The translations under genes and the position numbers were made by a program. Shown one piece after another: positions 34,378-43,773 of a stretch of 64,000 nt of DNA (its first letter is position 1; each line of letters starts with the position of its first letter). The notes beneath the pieces were generated by a model. That model made no database searches, was not told where the DNA came from, and saw nothing but the letters and a program-made list of their open reading frames with translations. The stretch comes from Planctomycetota bacterium (GTDB lineage: Bacteria > Planctomycetota > UBA8742 > UBA2392): positions 310,001-374,000 of the forward strand of contig JACKID010000002.1 of the NCBI GenBank assembly GCA_020638675.1. The letters are read 5' to 3'.

Positions 34378-35697
34378 CTACAGCTCATCCCTGGCGAATT
34401 CCAAAGCCTTGAGAAGTGCCGCTGCCTTGTTGCGGATTTCCTGGTACTCGTTTGCGGGCACGGAGTCGGCGACGATGCCGGCGCCGGCCTGCGCCGAGTA
34501 GCGGCCGTTATTCATGACGATCGTTCGAATGGTGATGGCCTGGTCGAAGTCGCCGGCGGCAGTGAAATAACCGACGCTGCCCGCATAAAAGCCGCGCGGG
34601 TTGGGCTCCAGTTCGTTGATGATCTGCAGGGCCCGTATCTTCGGCGCGCCGCTGACCGTGCCTGCGGGGAATGCACTGGCGAACGCATCCAGCGGGCTTG
34701 CGCGCCCGGCCAGCGTGCCCGTTACGCTGCTGCAGATGTGCATGACGTGTGAGTAGCGCTCAACCGCGCGCAGGTCGGGAACGCGAACGCTGCCGATCTC
34801 GGCCACGCGCCCGACGTCGTTGCGGGCGAGGTCCACCAGCATGTTGTGTTCGGCCAGTTCCTTGGCGTCTGCCCGCAGGTCGGCCTCAAGCGCCGCGTCC
34901 TCTTCATCGTTTGCGCCGCGCTTGCGCGTGCCTGCAATCGGTCGGATGGACAGCTTGCCGTCCTGCAAACGCACGAGTGCTTCCGGGCTGCTGCCGATGA
35001 TCTGGTAGCTCCCGAAGTCCAGATAGTAGAGATAGGGCGATGGGTTCAGGTGGCGCAGCGCGCGATAGACCTGGTACGGGTGCAGATCGGTCTCGCCCTC
35101 GAACGCCAGCGACAGCACCACCTGGAAAATGTCACCGGCCGTGATGTGTTCTTTCGCGCGCTCGACCATCGTCTTGAAGTCAGGCTCGCTGATGGTTGCC
35201 GCGGGCTCAGTGAATTCGCCGCCCGCCGGCAGGTTGGGGATCGGCAGCGCCATGGCGGTGCGAATGTCGGCCAGCAGCCCGGCGGCCGCATCCGGGCCAT
35301 CGGCGTGGTCCAGCGTGATGCGTCGCGCCGCGTGATCGAACGTAAGCACGGCGCGCGGCACGACGAAGGATGCCAGCGGCTGGTCAGCGCGGCCTCGACG
35401 TGCGACGCCCGTGGGGAGCATCTCGTGCACGTTTTCGCAGGCAATCGCGCCGACCAGCGCGCCGGTCAGTCCGGGTGCGCCCGGGTTGAGGGCGGCAAGC
35501 TCGCGCTCGATCAGCGCGCGCAGCTCGCCCTCGCCGCGGTATTCGATCGTCTTGACGGGGTCTAGCCCGATGAAGGAATAGCGTCCGACCTTTTCGCCGT
35601 GCGTGACGGACTCCAGCAGAAACGCGGGCTTGAAGTCGCGCAGTTTCAGGAACAGCGAGGTTGGTGTTTCGAGGTCGGCAATCGTCGAGGCAGTCAT
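34378..35697 (-). CDS. trpE: Anthranilate synthase component I
   Basis: The 439-residue protein has the chorismate-binding core: PEALVRLQDGKLSIRPIAGT, DLARNDVGRV, SSVTGTL, FPAGTVSGAPKIRA and AGAGIVADS. It is somewhat shorter than many TrpE proteins, with a reduced N-terminal region, though an LLES-like feedback motif (FLLESVTHGEK, residues about 28-38) is kept. First structural gene of the operon, directly after the leader attenuator. Confidence 0.95.
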   Translation of the reverse strand: MTASTIADLETPTSLFLKLRDFKPAFLLESVTHGEKVGRYSFIGLDPVKTIEYRGEGELRALIERELAALNPGAPGLTGALVGAIACENVHEMLPTGVARRGRADQPLASFVVPRAVLTFDHAARRITLDHADGPDAAAGLLADIRTAMALPIPNLPAGGEFTEPAATISEPDFKTMVERAKEHITAGDIFQVVLSLAFEGETDLHPYQVYRALRHLNPSPYLYYLDFGSYQIIGSSPEALVRLQDGKLSIRPIAGTRKRGANDEEDAALEADLRADAKELAEHNMLVDLARNDVGRVAEIGSVRVPDLRAVERYSHVMHICSSVTGTLAGRASPLDAFASAFPAGTVSGAPKIRALQIINELEPNPRGFYAGSVGYFTAAGDFDQAITIRTIVMNNGRYSAQAGAGIVADSVPANEYQEIRNKAAALLKALEFARDEL

Positions 35698-35715
35698 GGC
35701 GGTCTCAAGTGCTCA

Positions 35716-35748
35716 GAAAACAAAAACGCCCGGAGCAAGTCCGGGCGT
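35716..35748 (-). terminator. trp attenuator terminator
   Basis: ACGCCCGGA and TCCGGGCGT (35726-35734 with 35740-35748) form a perfect 9-bp stem with a 5-nt loop, followed on the minus strand by TTTTTGTTTT. The leader segment CCGGGTGGT (around codons 12-15) can pair with ACCACGCCCGG and would form the antiterminator. Confidence 0.9.
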
Positions 35749-35769
35749 GGTCAGCGAGTCAGCAAACAA

Positions 35770-35823
35770 CTACGCGGCGCACCACCCGGAGGAGGTCCAC
35801 CACTGCCAAGCGAAGTTGTTCAT
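35770..35823 (-). CDS. trpL: trp operon leader peptide
   Basis: The 17-residue peptide MNNFAWQWWTSSGWCAA has Trp at positions 6, 8, 9 and 14. It is followed by the attenuator and trpE. Ribosome stalling at Trp8-Trp9 leaves the segment CCGGGTGGT free to form the antiterminator, whereas complete translation covers it and allows termination. This is the classical trp attenuation mechanism. Confidence 0.93.
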   Translation of the reverse strand: MNNFAWQWWTSSGWCAA

Positions 35824-35843
35824 GCGCGTATTCATCACGAAGA

Positions 35844-35872
35844 TAGATACGCCGGAAAGGCCACATGAGCAA
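35844..35872 (-). promoter_or_regulatory. Candidate promoter of the trp operon
   Basis: On the minus strand TTGCTC (35867-35872) and TATCTA (35844-35849) are spaced 17 bp, 20 bp before the trpL ATG. The predicted 5' leader is about 13 nt with no clear ribosome-binding site. Confidence 0.5.
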
Positions 35873-35960
35873 AGCACAAGCAGGCAATTGCTTCAAAAAA
35901 GATGCGGAATTCGTTTCGGTGTGGTTACTTTAGATCGAAAGCAACCGGGATGACTACGCT

Positions 35961-37361
35961 GTGTCCATCAAGTCCACCCTCATCATTTCGTTAGCCATCG
36001 CCGTACTCGGCGCGGCCGTCGCAGCGATCTGGCTGGTGGTCAGCAAGGATGCCACCGAAGGCAGGCAGGAAGCCCTTACGCTTGAGGAACACCTCGAAGC
36101 CGAGTTCTCGCGACTCATGCAAGGGAAAGACAACCACAGCTTGCCGCCGGCAGAGCAAGCCATTGCGGACAACCTCAATTCCAACAGCAGTATGGCCGAC
36201 TTCAAGGCGGCCTTTCTGCACGTCGCCGCCCGCAATGTCTCCGGCAGACTGGCCGACCACATGCGTAGAGACCGCCGGGTGGACAGCATGACCACCATCC
36301 GCATCGTCAACACTACGGGAAGGAACGGATGGCCCGATCTCGAACGCGCTCTGAAAACTGCCATCCGGATGGACCCGGTCATGCAGTCGCACTACACCAA
36401 ACTCCGCACGGCGACGACCGATACGGCCGACGAAGCAAACTACGGCCACATTGTCTCAGGCACCAGCTCGGCAGCGCAAAGTGTGCTTGAGGCCGCTGAC
36501 AGCGACTACATTCAGTGGGAGAAGTCCAGCGACAGGGACTTGTTGAACGACCTGCCCAAGCTCGCGCAGCTGCTGTCCATGAGGGCCCGCATGCTCGCGC
36601 TGATGCAGGACCGCGATGCGACACTGGCACCGGCAGCTCTGTGGAGAGTGATCGACAAGCTGAATCTGTCCGGGCCGCAAAACCTGTCGGCCGCAGCGAG
36701 GGCAGTGCGGCTTGTGCTCGACGACGGTGGCTATCAGCTATTTGAAGAACGGTTATGTGGCGAGAACGCTTTCGCGGCATTCACCTCTATCTATGTGCAT
36801 TGGCCGAGTTGTGACCAGGCGTTGGTGTCCGCGGCCTACGACCAAGCCCGAGACATTGAAAAACTGATGTGGCTTCAGCCAGAGGATGAACCCGAAGTCA
36901 TCGATCAGTTCGTTGCGCAAATCGGGATGAAGTATGGAAACAAACCGCTTGGGCAGTGGATCAACGACTTGTACGAGGAAAACAGAGCCAACGTTGACGA
37001 AACTCTCGACGTGGCTGCTGAGCTTCACGACGCGCTGCACCAGGATCCGACGCTTGCCCGCTCTGCGCTGGCCGACTTGGAATCCCGACTGTCGCCCTAC
37101 AGAGACCGACTCGAGGCAGTCTGCCTGACCAAACTGGAAGCGCTCTACGTGCAGGCACTGGCGTGCGAACGCGGACGCTTCAAGAACTCGGACGGGAGTC
37201 TGTCAGCAACGGATGTGCTCGCATCTGTCCCAAGTGACAGTGGTTTGACCGCTACCCAAGACGGCAACAGCGTGATCATCAAGTTGGCCGAGGATGATCT
37301 ACTCGCCGACTACTTCCCTGCTGAGTGTCGGAATGCTCAAGCGACGCTGGCGATTCGCTAG
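35961..37361 (+). CDS. Hypothetical membrane-anchored helical protein
   Basis: A GTG start gives 466 residues with an N-terminal transmembrane segment (about residues 5-27) and a long, mostly helical body. No family is recognised. It contains many acidic and polar helices without a clear repeat. Its TAG stop shares the CTAG at 37358-37361 with the convergent gene's stop. It is divergent from the trp operon promoter region. Confidence 0.6.
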   Translation: MSIKSTLIISLAIAVLGAAVAAIWLVVSKDATEGRQEALTLEEHLEAEFSRLMQGKDNHSLPPAEQAIADNLNSNSSMADFKAAFLHVAARNVSGRLADHMRRDRRVDSMTTIRIVNTTGRNGWPDLERALKTAIRMDPVMQSHYTKLRTATTDTADEANYGHIVSGTSSAAQSVLEAADSDYIQWEKSSDRDLLNDLPKLAQLLSMRARMLALMQDRDATLAPAALWRVIDKLNLSGPQNLSAAARAVRLVLDDGGYQLFEERLCGENAFAAFTSIYVHWPSCDQALVSAAYDQARDIEKLMWLQPEDEPEVIDQFVAQIGMKYGNKPLGQWINDLYEENRANVDETLDVAAELHDALHQDPTLARSALADLESRLSPYRDRLEAVCLTKLEALYVQALACERGRFKNSDGSLSATDVLASVPSDSGLTATQDGNSVIIKLAEDDLLADYFPAECRNAQATLAIR

Positions 37362-37669
37362 GCTTCCAGCTCGTCGAGCGCCGAGAGCAGCTCGTTCATT
37401 ACGCGGCTCCAGGCCGCTTCGTTGCGCTTGCGGTACAGGTAGATGCTGGTCTGTTTCAGTTCGCGGATTCGGACGCCGTAGCCCTGCTCGATCGGCGCGG
37501 GCTCGCCGTGGTCGAACGACTCGAACTCGAGGTGGAACGGGCCGCGGCCTGGCTTGCGCTGGACCTTCCAGATGACCGGGCGCCCGTCTTCACCGCGCTC
37601 TTCCGCGACGACCTTCCAGTCGCTTTCGCCCAGCTTGCCGCGCAGCTCATCGAGATGTTTGTCGGCCAT
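37358..37669 (-). CDS. Hypothetical small protein downstream of sufE
   Basis: A 103-residue charged protein with a beta-rich middle (PVIWKVQRKPGRGPFHLEFESFD, about residues 31-53) and a helical C-terminus (RVMNELLSALDELEA). It follows sufE by 2 nt and is likely co-transcribed, so a link to Fe-S assembly is possible. I do not recognise the family. Confidence 0.55.
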   Translation of the reverse strand: MADKHLDELRGKLGESDWKVVAEERGEDGRPVIWKVQRKPGRGPFHLEFESFDHGEPAPIEQGYGVRIRELKQTSIYLYRKRNEAAWSRVMNELLSALDELEA

Positions 37670-37671
37670 GC

Positions 37672-38103
37672 CTATTGACCCGACTTCTGCATTGCCTGGA
37701 ACACTGCCGCGTACATCTTGATCTGCTTCACCATGGCGGCAAGTCCATTCGCGCGTGTCTGCGACAAATGTCCGGCCAAACCGGTGGCGTCGACAAAGCT
37801 GGGCGGCGTGGCGATGATTTCGCCCGGCGTGGCCCCCGAATAGACCTTCAGCAACAGCGCGATCAACCCGCGCACGATCATCGCGTCGCTGTCGCCCTGG
37901 TACTCAACCGCGTCGCCCTTGCGCTCCGCGTGCAGCCACACCGTGCTCTGGCAGCCCTTGACCTTGTTCTTGTCGGTCTTGTGCTGCTCGTCCATCGGGG
38001 CGATGTCACGCCCGTACTCGATGATGCGCTTGTAGCGGTCCTCCCAGTCGGACATGGCCGAGAACTCATCGATGATCTGCTGCTGGCGTTCGTTGATTCC
38101 CAT
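37672..38103 (-). CDS. sufE: SufE, sulfur acceptor for cysteine desulfurase
   Basis: The ATG at 38103 gives 143 residues; a longer frame adds a non-family N-terminus. The protein has the SufE core RYKRIIEYGRDIAPM, then VKGCQSTVW with C51 as the persulfide-accepting Cys, and GLIALLLKVYSGATP. It takes sulfur from SufS and passes it to SufBCD. It is divergent from the sufB operon, and the shared 191-bp region holds an IscR-type operator. Confidence 0.93.
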   Translation of the reverse strand: MGINERQQQIIDEFSAMSDWEDRYKRIIEYGRDIAPMDEQHKTDKNKVKGCQSTVWLHAERKGDAVEYQGDSDAMIVRGLIALLLKVYSGATPGEIIATPPSFVDATGLAGHLSQTRANGLAAMVKQIKMYAAVFQAMQKSGQ

Positions 38104-38189
38104 CTTAAACCCGCTGCTGAAAGGACCTATGTGTCCTGATACCATAAGTACCCGGAGCACCTCTTCCTTTAATAGGACAGCACCGGGGA

Positions 38190-38256
38190 TAAAGGACTAA
38201 TTCAGTCCAGTTTTACCCCTTGTAGCACAGGGGGGCAGGGGTAATTTAGGACTAGA
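38190..38256 (+). promoter_or_regulatory. IscR-type operator and promoter upstream of the suf operon
   Basis: The palindrome GGACTAATTCAGTCC (38194-38208) contains GACTAATTCAGTC, a full match to the E. coli IscR type 1 core GACTRWWWYAGTC as I recall it. Downstream, TTGTAG and TAATTT are spaced 16 bp and would start transcription near 38255. An imperfect GGACT/GGTCC pair follows. An Rrf2-family Fe-S sensor acting on both sufE and sufB is likely. No such regulator gene is in the window. Confidence 0.65.
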
Positions 38257-38294
38257 GGGGTCCACTATTGGACCCCGTCGTTTTCAGGTGCATC

Positions 38295-39737
38295 ATGGCC
38301 GACAAGAACGAAAGCATCCAGGCGCTGGCCGAGCAGGAGTACAAGCACGGCTGGGTCAGCGACGTCGACGCCGACCAGCTTCCGCCCGGGCTCAGCGAAG
38401 ACATCGTACGCGCCATTTCGGCCAAGAAGAATGAGCCGGAGTGGCTCACGGAGTGGCGCCTGCGCGCCTACCGCCACTGGCTGAAGATGAAAGAGCCGGA
38501 CTGGCAGAAGCCCAAGCACGCAAAGATCGAGTACGACAAGATCATCTACTACTCGGCCCCGAAGAAGAAGCCGACCGTCACCAGCCTGGACGAAGTCGAC
38601 CCCGAGTTGCTTGAAACCTTCGAGAAGCTGGGCATCTCGCTGGATGAGCAGAAACGCCTGTCCGGCGTGGCCGTGGACGCCGTGTTCGACAGCGTCAGCG
38701 TGAAGACGACATTCCGCGAAGAGCTTTCCAAGCAGGGCATCGTCTTCTGCAGCTTCAGCGAGGCCGTGGCCGACCACCCCGAGCTGGTAAAGAAGTACCT
38801 CGGCAGCGTGGTCCCCTACACCGACAACTATTTCGCCACGCTGAACAGCGCGGTGTTTTCCGACGGCAGCTTCTGCTACATCCCGCCGGGTGTGCGCTGC
38901 CCGATGGAGCTGTCCACCTACTTCCGCATCAACAGCGCCGGCACCGGCCAGTTCGAGCGCACGCTGCTGATCGCCGACGAGGGCGCGTACGTCAGCTACC
39001 TCGAGGGCTGCACCGCGCCGCAGCGCGACGAGAACCAGTTGCACGCGGCCGTAGTCGAGCTGGTCGCGCTGAAAGGCGCGCATATCAAGTACAGCACCGT
39101 CCAGAACTGGTACCCCGGCGACAAGGACGGCAAGGGCGGCGTCTACAACTTCGTCACCAAGCGCGGCAAGGCCGAGGAGAACGCCAAGATCTCCTGGACC
39201 CAGGTGGAAACCGGCAGCGCGATCACCTGGAAGTACCCGAGTTGCGTGCTGAAGGGCGACAACAGCGTCGGCGAGTTCTACAGCGTGGCCTTAACCCGCG
39301 ACCGCCAGATGGCGGACACCGGCACCAAGATGATCCACATCGGCAAGAACACCAAGAGCACGATCATCAGCAAGGGCATCAGCGCGGGCAAAGGCGACCA
39401 GACCTATCGCGGGCTGGTGCAGATCATGCCGCGCGCCACGGGGGCAAGAAACTACAGCGTGTGCGACAGCCTGCTGCTCGGCAGCGAGTGCGGCGCGCAC
39501 ACGGTGCCGTACATCGAAAGCGGCAACAGCAGCGCGGTGATCGAGCACGAAGCAAGCACCAGCAAGATCAGCGATGATCAGATCTTTTTCCTCAGGCAGC
39601 GCGGGCTGAGCGAAGAAGACGCGGTCAGCATGATCGTGAACGGGTTCTGCAAGGACGTATTGAGCGAGTTGCCCATGGAGTTCGCCGTCGAGGCCCAGAA
39701 GCTGCTCGGCGTGAAACTTGAGGGCGCCGTGGGGTAA
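38295..39737 (+). CDS. sufB: Fe-S cluster assembly protein SufB
   Basis: The ATG at 38295 is chosen because AGGTG lies 5 nt upstream; an in-frame TTG at 38268 has no site. The 480-residue protein has SufB hallmarks: YTDNYFATLNSAVFSDGSF, PPGVRCPMELSTYFRIN, the ENQLHAAVVEL strand, and C-terminal FLRQRGLSEEDAVSMIV. It is the scaffold subunit of the SufBC2D complex. First gene of sufBCDS. Confidence 0.96.
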   Translation: MADKNESIQALAEQEYKHGWVSDVDADQLPPGLSEDIVRAISAKKNEPEWLTEWRLRAYRHWLKMKEPDWQKPKHAKIEYDKIIYYSAPKKKPTVTSLDEVDPELLETFEKLGISLDEQKRLSGVAVDAVFDSVSVKTTFREELSKQGIVFCSFSEAVADHPELVKKYLGSVVPYTDNYFATLNSAVFSDGSFCYIPPGVRCPMELSTYFRINSAGTGQFERTLLIADEGAYVSYLEGCTAPQRDENQLHAAVVELVALKGAHIKYSTVQNWYPGDKDGKGGVYNFVTKRGKAEENAKISWTQVETGSAITWKYPSCVLKGDNSVGEFYSVALTRDRQMADTGTKMIHIGKNTKSTIISKGISAGKGDQTYRGLVQIMPRATGARNYSVCDSLLLGSECGAHTVPYIESGNSSAVIEHEASTSKISDDQIFFLRQRGLSEEDAVSMIVNGFCKDVLSELPMEFAVEAQKLLGVKLEGAVG

Positions 39738-39746
39738 GGCTTCTGA

Positions 39747-39828
39747 AACCATCGGTGCACATAGGTGAACATCCAGTGACGTGTGACCGACGGTGATTGT
39801 TGATGTTCAAGTGTGTTCACCGATGGTT
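39747..39828 (+). other. Nested inverted repeat between sufB and sufC
   Basis: The 114-bp gap holds an 11-bp perfect outer repeat (AACCATCGGTG at 39747-39757 with CACCGATGGTT at 39818-39828) and an 8-bp inner one (TGAACATC at 39766-39773 with GATGTTCA at 39802-39809). An mRNA cruciform here could protect or attenuate the downstream message. There is no T-run. Confidence 0.6.
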
Positions 39829-39851
39829 GCATTGCAGTTTGAGGACGAGAC

Positions 39852-40615
<764 letters not shown>

Positions 40616-40619
<4 letters not shown>

Positions 40620-41923
40620 CGGCAGCGATGCAAAACTTGTTCGAGCACGCCTACAAGGCGCTGCGCAAGGCCCAGCCGCAGGAGCCGGGCTGGCTGTCGG
40701 AGTTGCGCGAAGAGGCGTTCGAGAACTTCCGCGCGCTCGGTCTGCCGACCATCAAGCACGAAGAGTGGCGCTGGACGAACCTGAAAGCCATCGCGGCGCG
40801 CGACTGGCAACCGGCCGGGCCGACGCACATCGATGAGGCCGCGCTCAAGCCGTACCTGATTCCTGACGCCGACGAAATCCGCCTGGTGTTCGTCAACGGG
40901 CACTTCGCCGAGTCGCTCTGCAAGCTGCCGCCGCTGCCCGAGGGGCTGGTGGTCCAGCCAATCAGCCGTGTGCTCGAAAGCGACGAGAGCCTGCATCTCA
41001 AGCTTGCGCGCTACGCCGAGCAGACCAACCCTTTCACTGCGCTGAACACCGCACTGTTCACGGACGGCGCGTACATCCGCGCCGGCAACAGCCTCACGGT
41101 CGAGACGCCGATCCACGTACTGTATGTCAGCACGCTCGACGAGCCGGCCGAGATTTCGCCGCGCACGCTGGTGCTGGCGGGCGAAAACGCGGAGATCCGC
41201 GTGGTCGAGAGCTACGCAGGTCTGGGCTCAAGCGCGCGCTTCGTGAACTCGGTCAGCGAGATTGTCGCAAAACGCAACGCGAAGATTCGCCACGTCAAGC
41301 TGCTGCGTGAGACGGACGCCACAAGCCACGTCGGCTGGAATGAAATCAACGTCGAGCGCGACGCCGAAGTCACCGCCCACAGCATCAACCTGGGTGCGGG
41401 GCTTGCGCGCAACGACGTGCACGCGCTGCTCGCGGCCGAGGGGGCGCACTGCAATCTCAACGGGCTCGTGCTGGGACACGGCAGCCAGCACTTTGACAAC
41501 CATGTGGTCGTCGAGCACATGCTGCCGCACGGCACCAGCAACCAGTTGTATCGAGCGGTTGTCGACGACAAGTCGCGCAGCGTGTTCGCGGGCAAGGTGA
41601 TCGTGCGCCCCGGTGCGTTCGCCACCAACGCCCAGCAGCAGAACAACAACCTGCTGCTCAGCGACGACGCCAAGGTGGACACCAAGCCGCAGCTCGAGAT
41701 CTACTGCGACGACGTGAAATGCAGCCACGGCGCGACGTCCGGCCAGCTCGACCCGAACGCGGTGTTCTTCCTGCGCTCGCGCGGGCTGGATGAACGCGCG
41801 GCGCGGAACCTGCTGACCTACGCCTTCGCCAACGACGTGATCGAGCACATCCGGATCGACGCCGTGCGCACATACCTTGAAACCATCATGGCCGAGCGTT
41901 TCGCCGGACTACTGGGCGGGTAG
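40616..41923 (+). CDS. sufD: Fe-S cluster assembly protein SufD
   Basis: The 435-residue protein begins with a helical region containing PTIKHEEWRWTNLKAI, the usual SufD N-terminal motif, then the beta-helix domain and the C-terminal ATSGQLDPNAVFFLRSRGLDE. It partners SufB and SufC. It overlaps sufC by 4 nt and sufS follows 2 nt later. Confidence 0.95.
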
Positions 41924-41925
41924 AC

Positions 41926-43158
41926 ATGGACGCGACCAGGACATTCGACGTGCAGAAGCTGCGGGCGGACTTTCCGATCCTGTCTCGCACGGTGCACGGC
42001 AAGCCGCTGGTCTACCTCGACAACGGTGCAAGCGCGCAGAAGCCGCGCGCGGTGATCGATGCCATCCGCAATGTCTACGAGCACGAGTACTCCAACGTCC
42101 ACCGCGCGGCGCACGAGCTGTCGGCCGCGTGCACCGAGAAGTTCGAGCAGGCCCGCCGCACCGTGCAGCGCTTTCTCAACGCGCCGGAGGACCGCGAAGT
42201 CATCTTCGTGCGCGGTACCACGGAAGGCATCAACCTCGTCGCGCAGACCTTCGGGCGCGCGAACATCGGACAAGGCGACGAAATCGTCATCACGGCCATG
42301 GAGCACCACAGCAACATCGTGCCCTGGCAGATGCTGTGCGAAGAGAAGGGCGCGAAGCTGCGCGTCGCGCCGATGGACGACACCGGCACGCTGATTTTCG
42401 ACGAGTACGTGAAGCTGGTCAACGACCGCACAAAGCTGGTCGGCGTGGTGCACGTCTCCAACGCGCTCGGCACGGTCAACCCCGTCAAGCGGATGGCCGA
42501 GGCCGCCCACAAGGTCGGCGCGGTCATCCTCGTTGACGGCGCGCAGGCCGCGCCGCACATGCGCATTGACGTCCAGGAGCTGGGTGTCGACTTCTACGCA
42601 TTCTCCGGCCACAAGGCGTTCGGGCCGACCGGCATCGGCGCACTCTGGGGTCGCGCGGAGTTGCTCGAGGCCATGCCGCCGTGGCAGGGCGGCGGCGAGA
42701 TGATCAAGACCGTCAAGTTCGAGAAGACCACCTACGCGGCGATCCCCCACAAGTTCGAGGCGGGCACGCCCAACATCGCCGACACCATCGGGCTGGCGGC
42801 CGGGCTCGAATACCTGATGGAAATCGGGCTCGACAACATGGAAGCCTACGAGCACGAGCTGCTCGAATACGCCACGACACAGGTCAGCGCGATCGAAGGC
42901 GTGCGTGTCATTGGAACTGCACAGAACAAGGCCGGCGTGATCAGCTTCGTGCTGGACGGCATCCATGCGGCCGACGCGGGCATGATCCTCGATGAGCAGG
43001 GCATCGCCGTTCGCGTCGGCCAGCACTGCGCCGAGCCGGTGATGGACTTCTTCAAGATCCCCGCCACCGTGCGCGCCAGCTTCGCGTTCTACAACACCAG
43101 GGAAGAAGTCGACGCGCTGGTGAAGGGAATTCACAAAGTCAAAGAGTTGTTCGCATAG
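41926..43158 (+). CDS. sufS: Cysteine desulfurase SufS
   Basis: The 410-residue PLP enzyme has the Schiff-base lysine K230 (FSGHKAFGPTG) and the catalytic Cys C368 (RVGQHCAEP). It removes sulfur from cysteine as a persulfide for transfer to SufE. Motifs VYLDNGASAQKP and TEGINLVA confirm the group II SufS/CsdA class. Confidence 0.96.
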   Translation: MDATRTFDVQKLRADFPILSRTVHGKPLVYLDNGASAQKPRAVIDAIRNVYEHEYSNVHRAAHELSAACTEKFEQARRTVQRFLNAPEDREVIFVRGTTEGINLVAQTFGRANIGQGDEIVITAMEHHSNIVPWQMLCEEKGAKLRVAPMDDTGTLIFDEYVKLVNDRTKLVGVVHVSNALGTVNPVKRMAEAAHKVGAVILVDGAQAAPHMRIDVQELGVDFYAFSGHKAFGPTGIGALWGRAELLEAMPPWQGGGEMIKTVKFEKTTYAAIPHKFEAGTPNIADTIGLAAGLEYLMEIGLDNMEAYEHELLEYATTQVSAIEGVRVIGTAQNKAGVISFVLDGIHAADAGMILDEQGIAVRVGQHCAEPVMDFFKIPATVRASFAFYNTREEVDALVKGIHKVKELFA

Positions 43159-43160
43159 AG

Positions 43161-43180
43161 CCCCGGGTGAAAACCCGGGG
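43161..43180. repeat. Short hairpin of a dispersed family after sufS
   Basis: CCCCGGGT-GAAA-ACCCGGGG is a perfect 8-bp stem between sufS and the SufT-type gene. It matches the hairpin at 33751-33770 apart from a compensated base pair, on the opposite strand. Confidence 0.6.
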
Positions 43181-43207
43181 ACGGCGCGCAGCGCCGAAAG
43201 CACGATC

Positions 43208-43741
43208 ATGACAGAAGACAAGAAAACCGAACCGCATCCCGAGGGCGCAGCCAAACTGGTCTCGGCTGACAAGGTGAAGCCGGTCGAGCCCGAGGTCGAT
43301 TCGTCGCTGGTGAACCGCGGCGCGCCCGGCCAGGCGGGCGCAGCACCGGCCGAGAAGGCCGAGAGTACGGGACCAGACCTCTCAAAGCTCCCCAAGGACG
43401 AGCAGGGCAACCCGCGCGACTTCACGGTGCCGGAAGCCAAGGCACTGAAGGAGGCCGTGATTGACTGTCTGCGCACGATCTACGACCCCGAAATCCCGGT
43501 AAACGTGTATGAGCTGGGGCTGATCTACAACGTCGGCGTCGGCATGAAGGGGGACGTGCACGTGAAGATGACGCTCACGTCGCCGGCCTGCCCGGTCGCG
43601 GGCACGCTTCCAGGCGAAGTCGAGCACAAGATCAAGCAGATCCAGTACGTGACCAGCGCAAAGGTCGAGCTGGTCTGGAGCCCGCAGTGGACCAAGGACA
43701 TGATGTCCGAAGCCGCCAAGCTTGAGCTCAATGTTTTCTAG
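43208..43741 (+). CDS. SufT-type (DUF59/MIP18) Fe-S assembly factor
   Basis: The 177-residue protein has a charged, Pro/Ala-rich N-terminus of about 75 residues, then a MIP18/PaaD domain: IYDPEIPVNVYELGLIYNVG, VKMTLTSPACPVAGTLPGEV and VELVWSPQWTKDMMSEAAKLEL. Such proteins help deliver or mature Fe-S clusters. Distance from sufS is 49 nt, with a hairpin between, so it is part of the operon but perhaps tuned separately. Confidence 0.9.
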   Translation: MTEDKKTEPHPEGAAKLVSADKVKPVEPEVDSSLVNRGAPGQAGAAPAEKAESTGPDLSKLPKDEQGNPRDFTVPEAKALKEAVIDCLRTIYDPEIPVNVYELGLIYNVGVGMKGDVHVKMTLTSPACPVAGTLPGEVEHKIKQIQYVTSAKVELVWSPQWTKDMMSEAAKLELNVF

Positions 43742-43744
43742 CTA

Positions 43745-43773
43745 GAAGTGGCATCGGCGTCCCGCCGATGGCC
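43745..43773 (+). repeat. REP hairpin upstream of the RAYT gene
   Basis: GAAGTGGCATCGGCGTCCCG begins the element (43745 onward) and it continues CCGATGGCC. The GGCATCGGCG/CGCCGATGGC arms pair around a TCCC loop. The reverse complement of the element at 44405-44433 matches it apart from paired substitutions. Confidence 0.7.

Noticed and set aside
41818..43476. Minus-strand open frame of 552 codons through sufS and the SufT-type gene
   Set aside because: Antisense shadow of sufS, sufD end and the MIP18-type gene; no recognisable domain.
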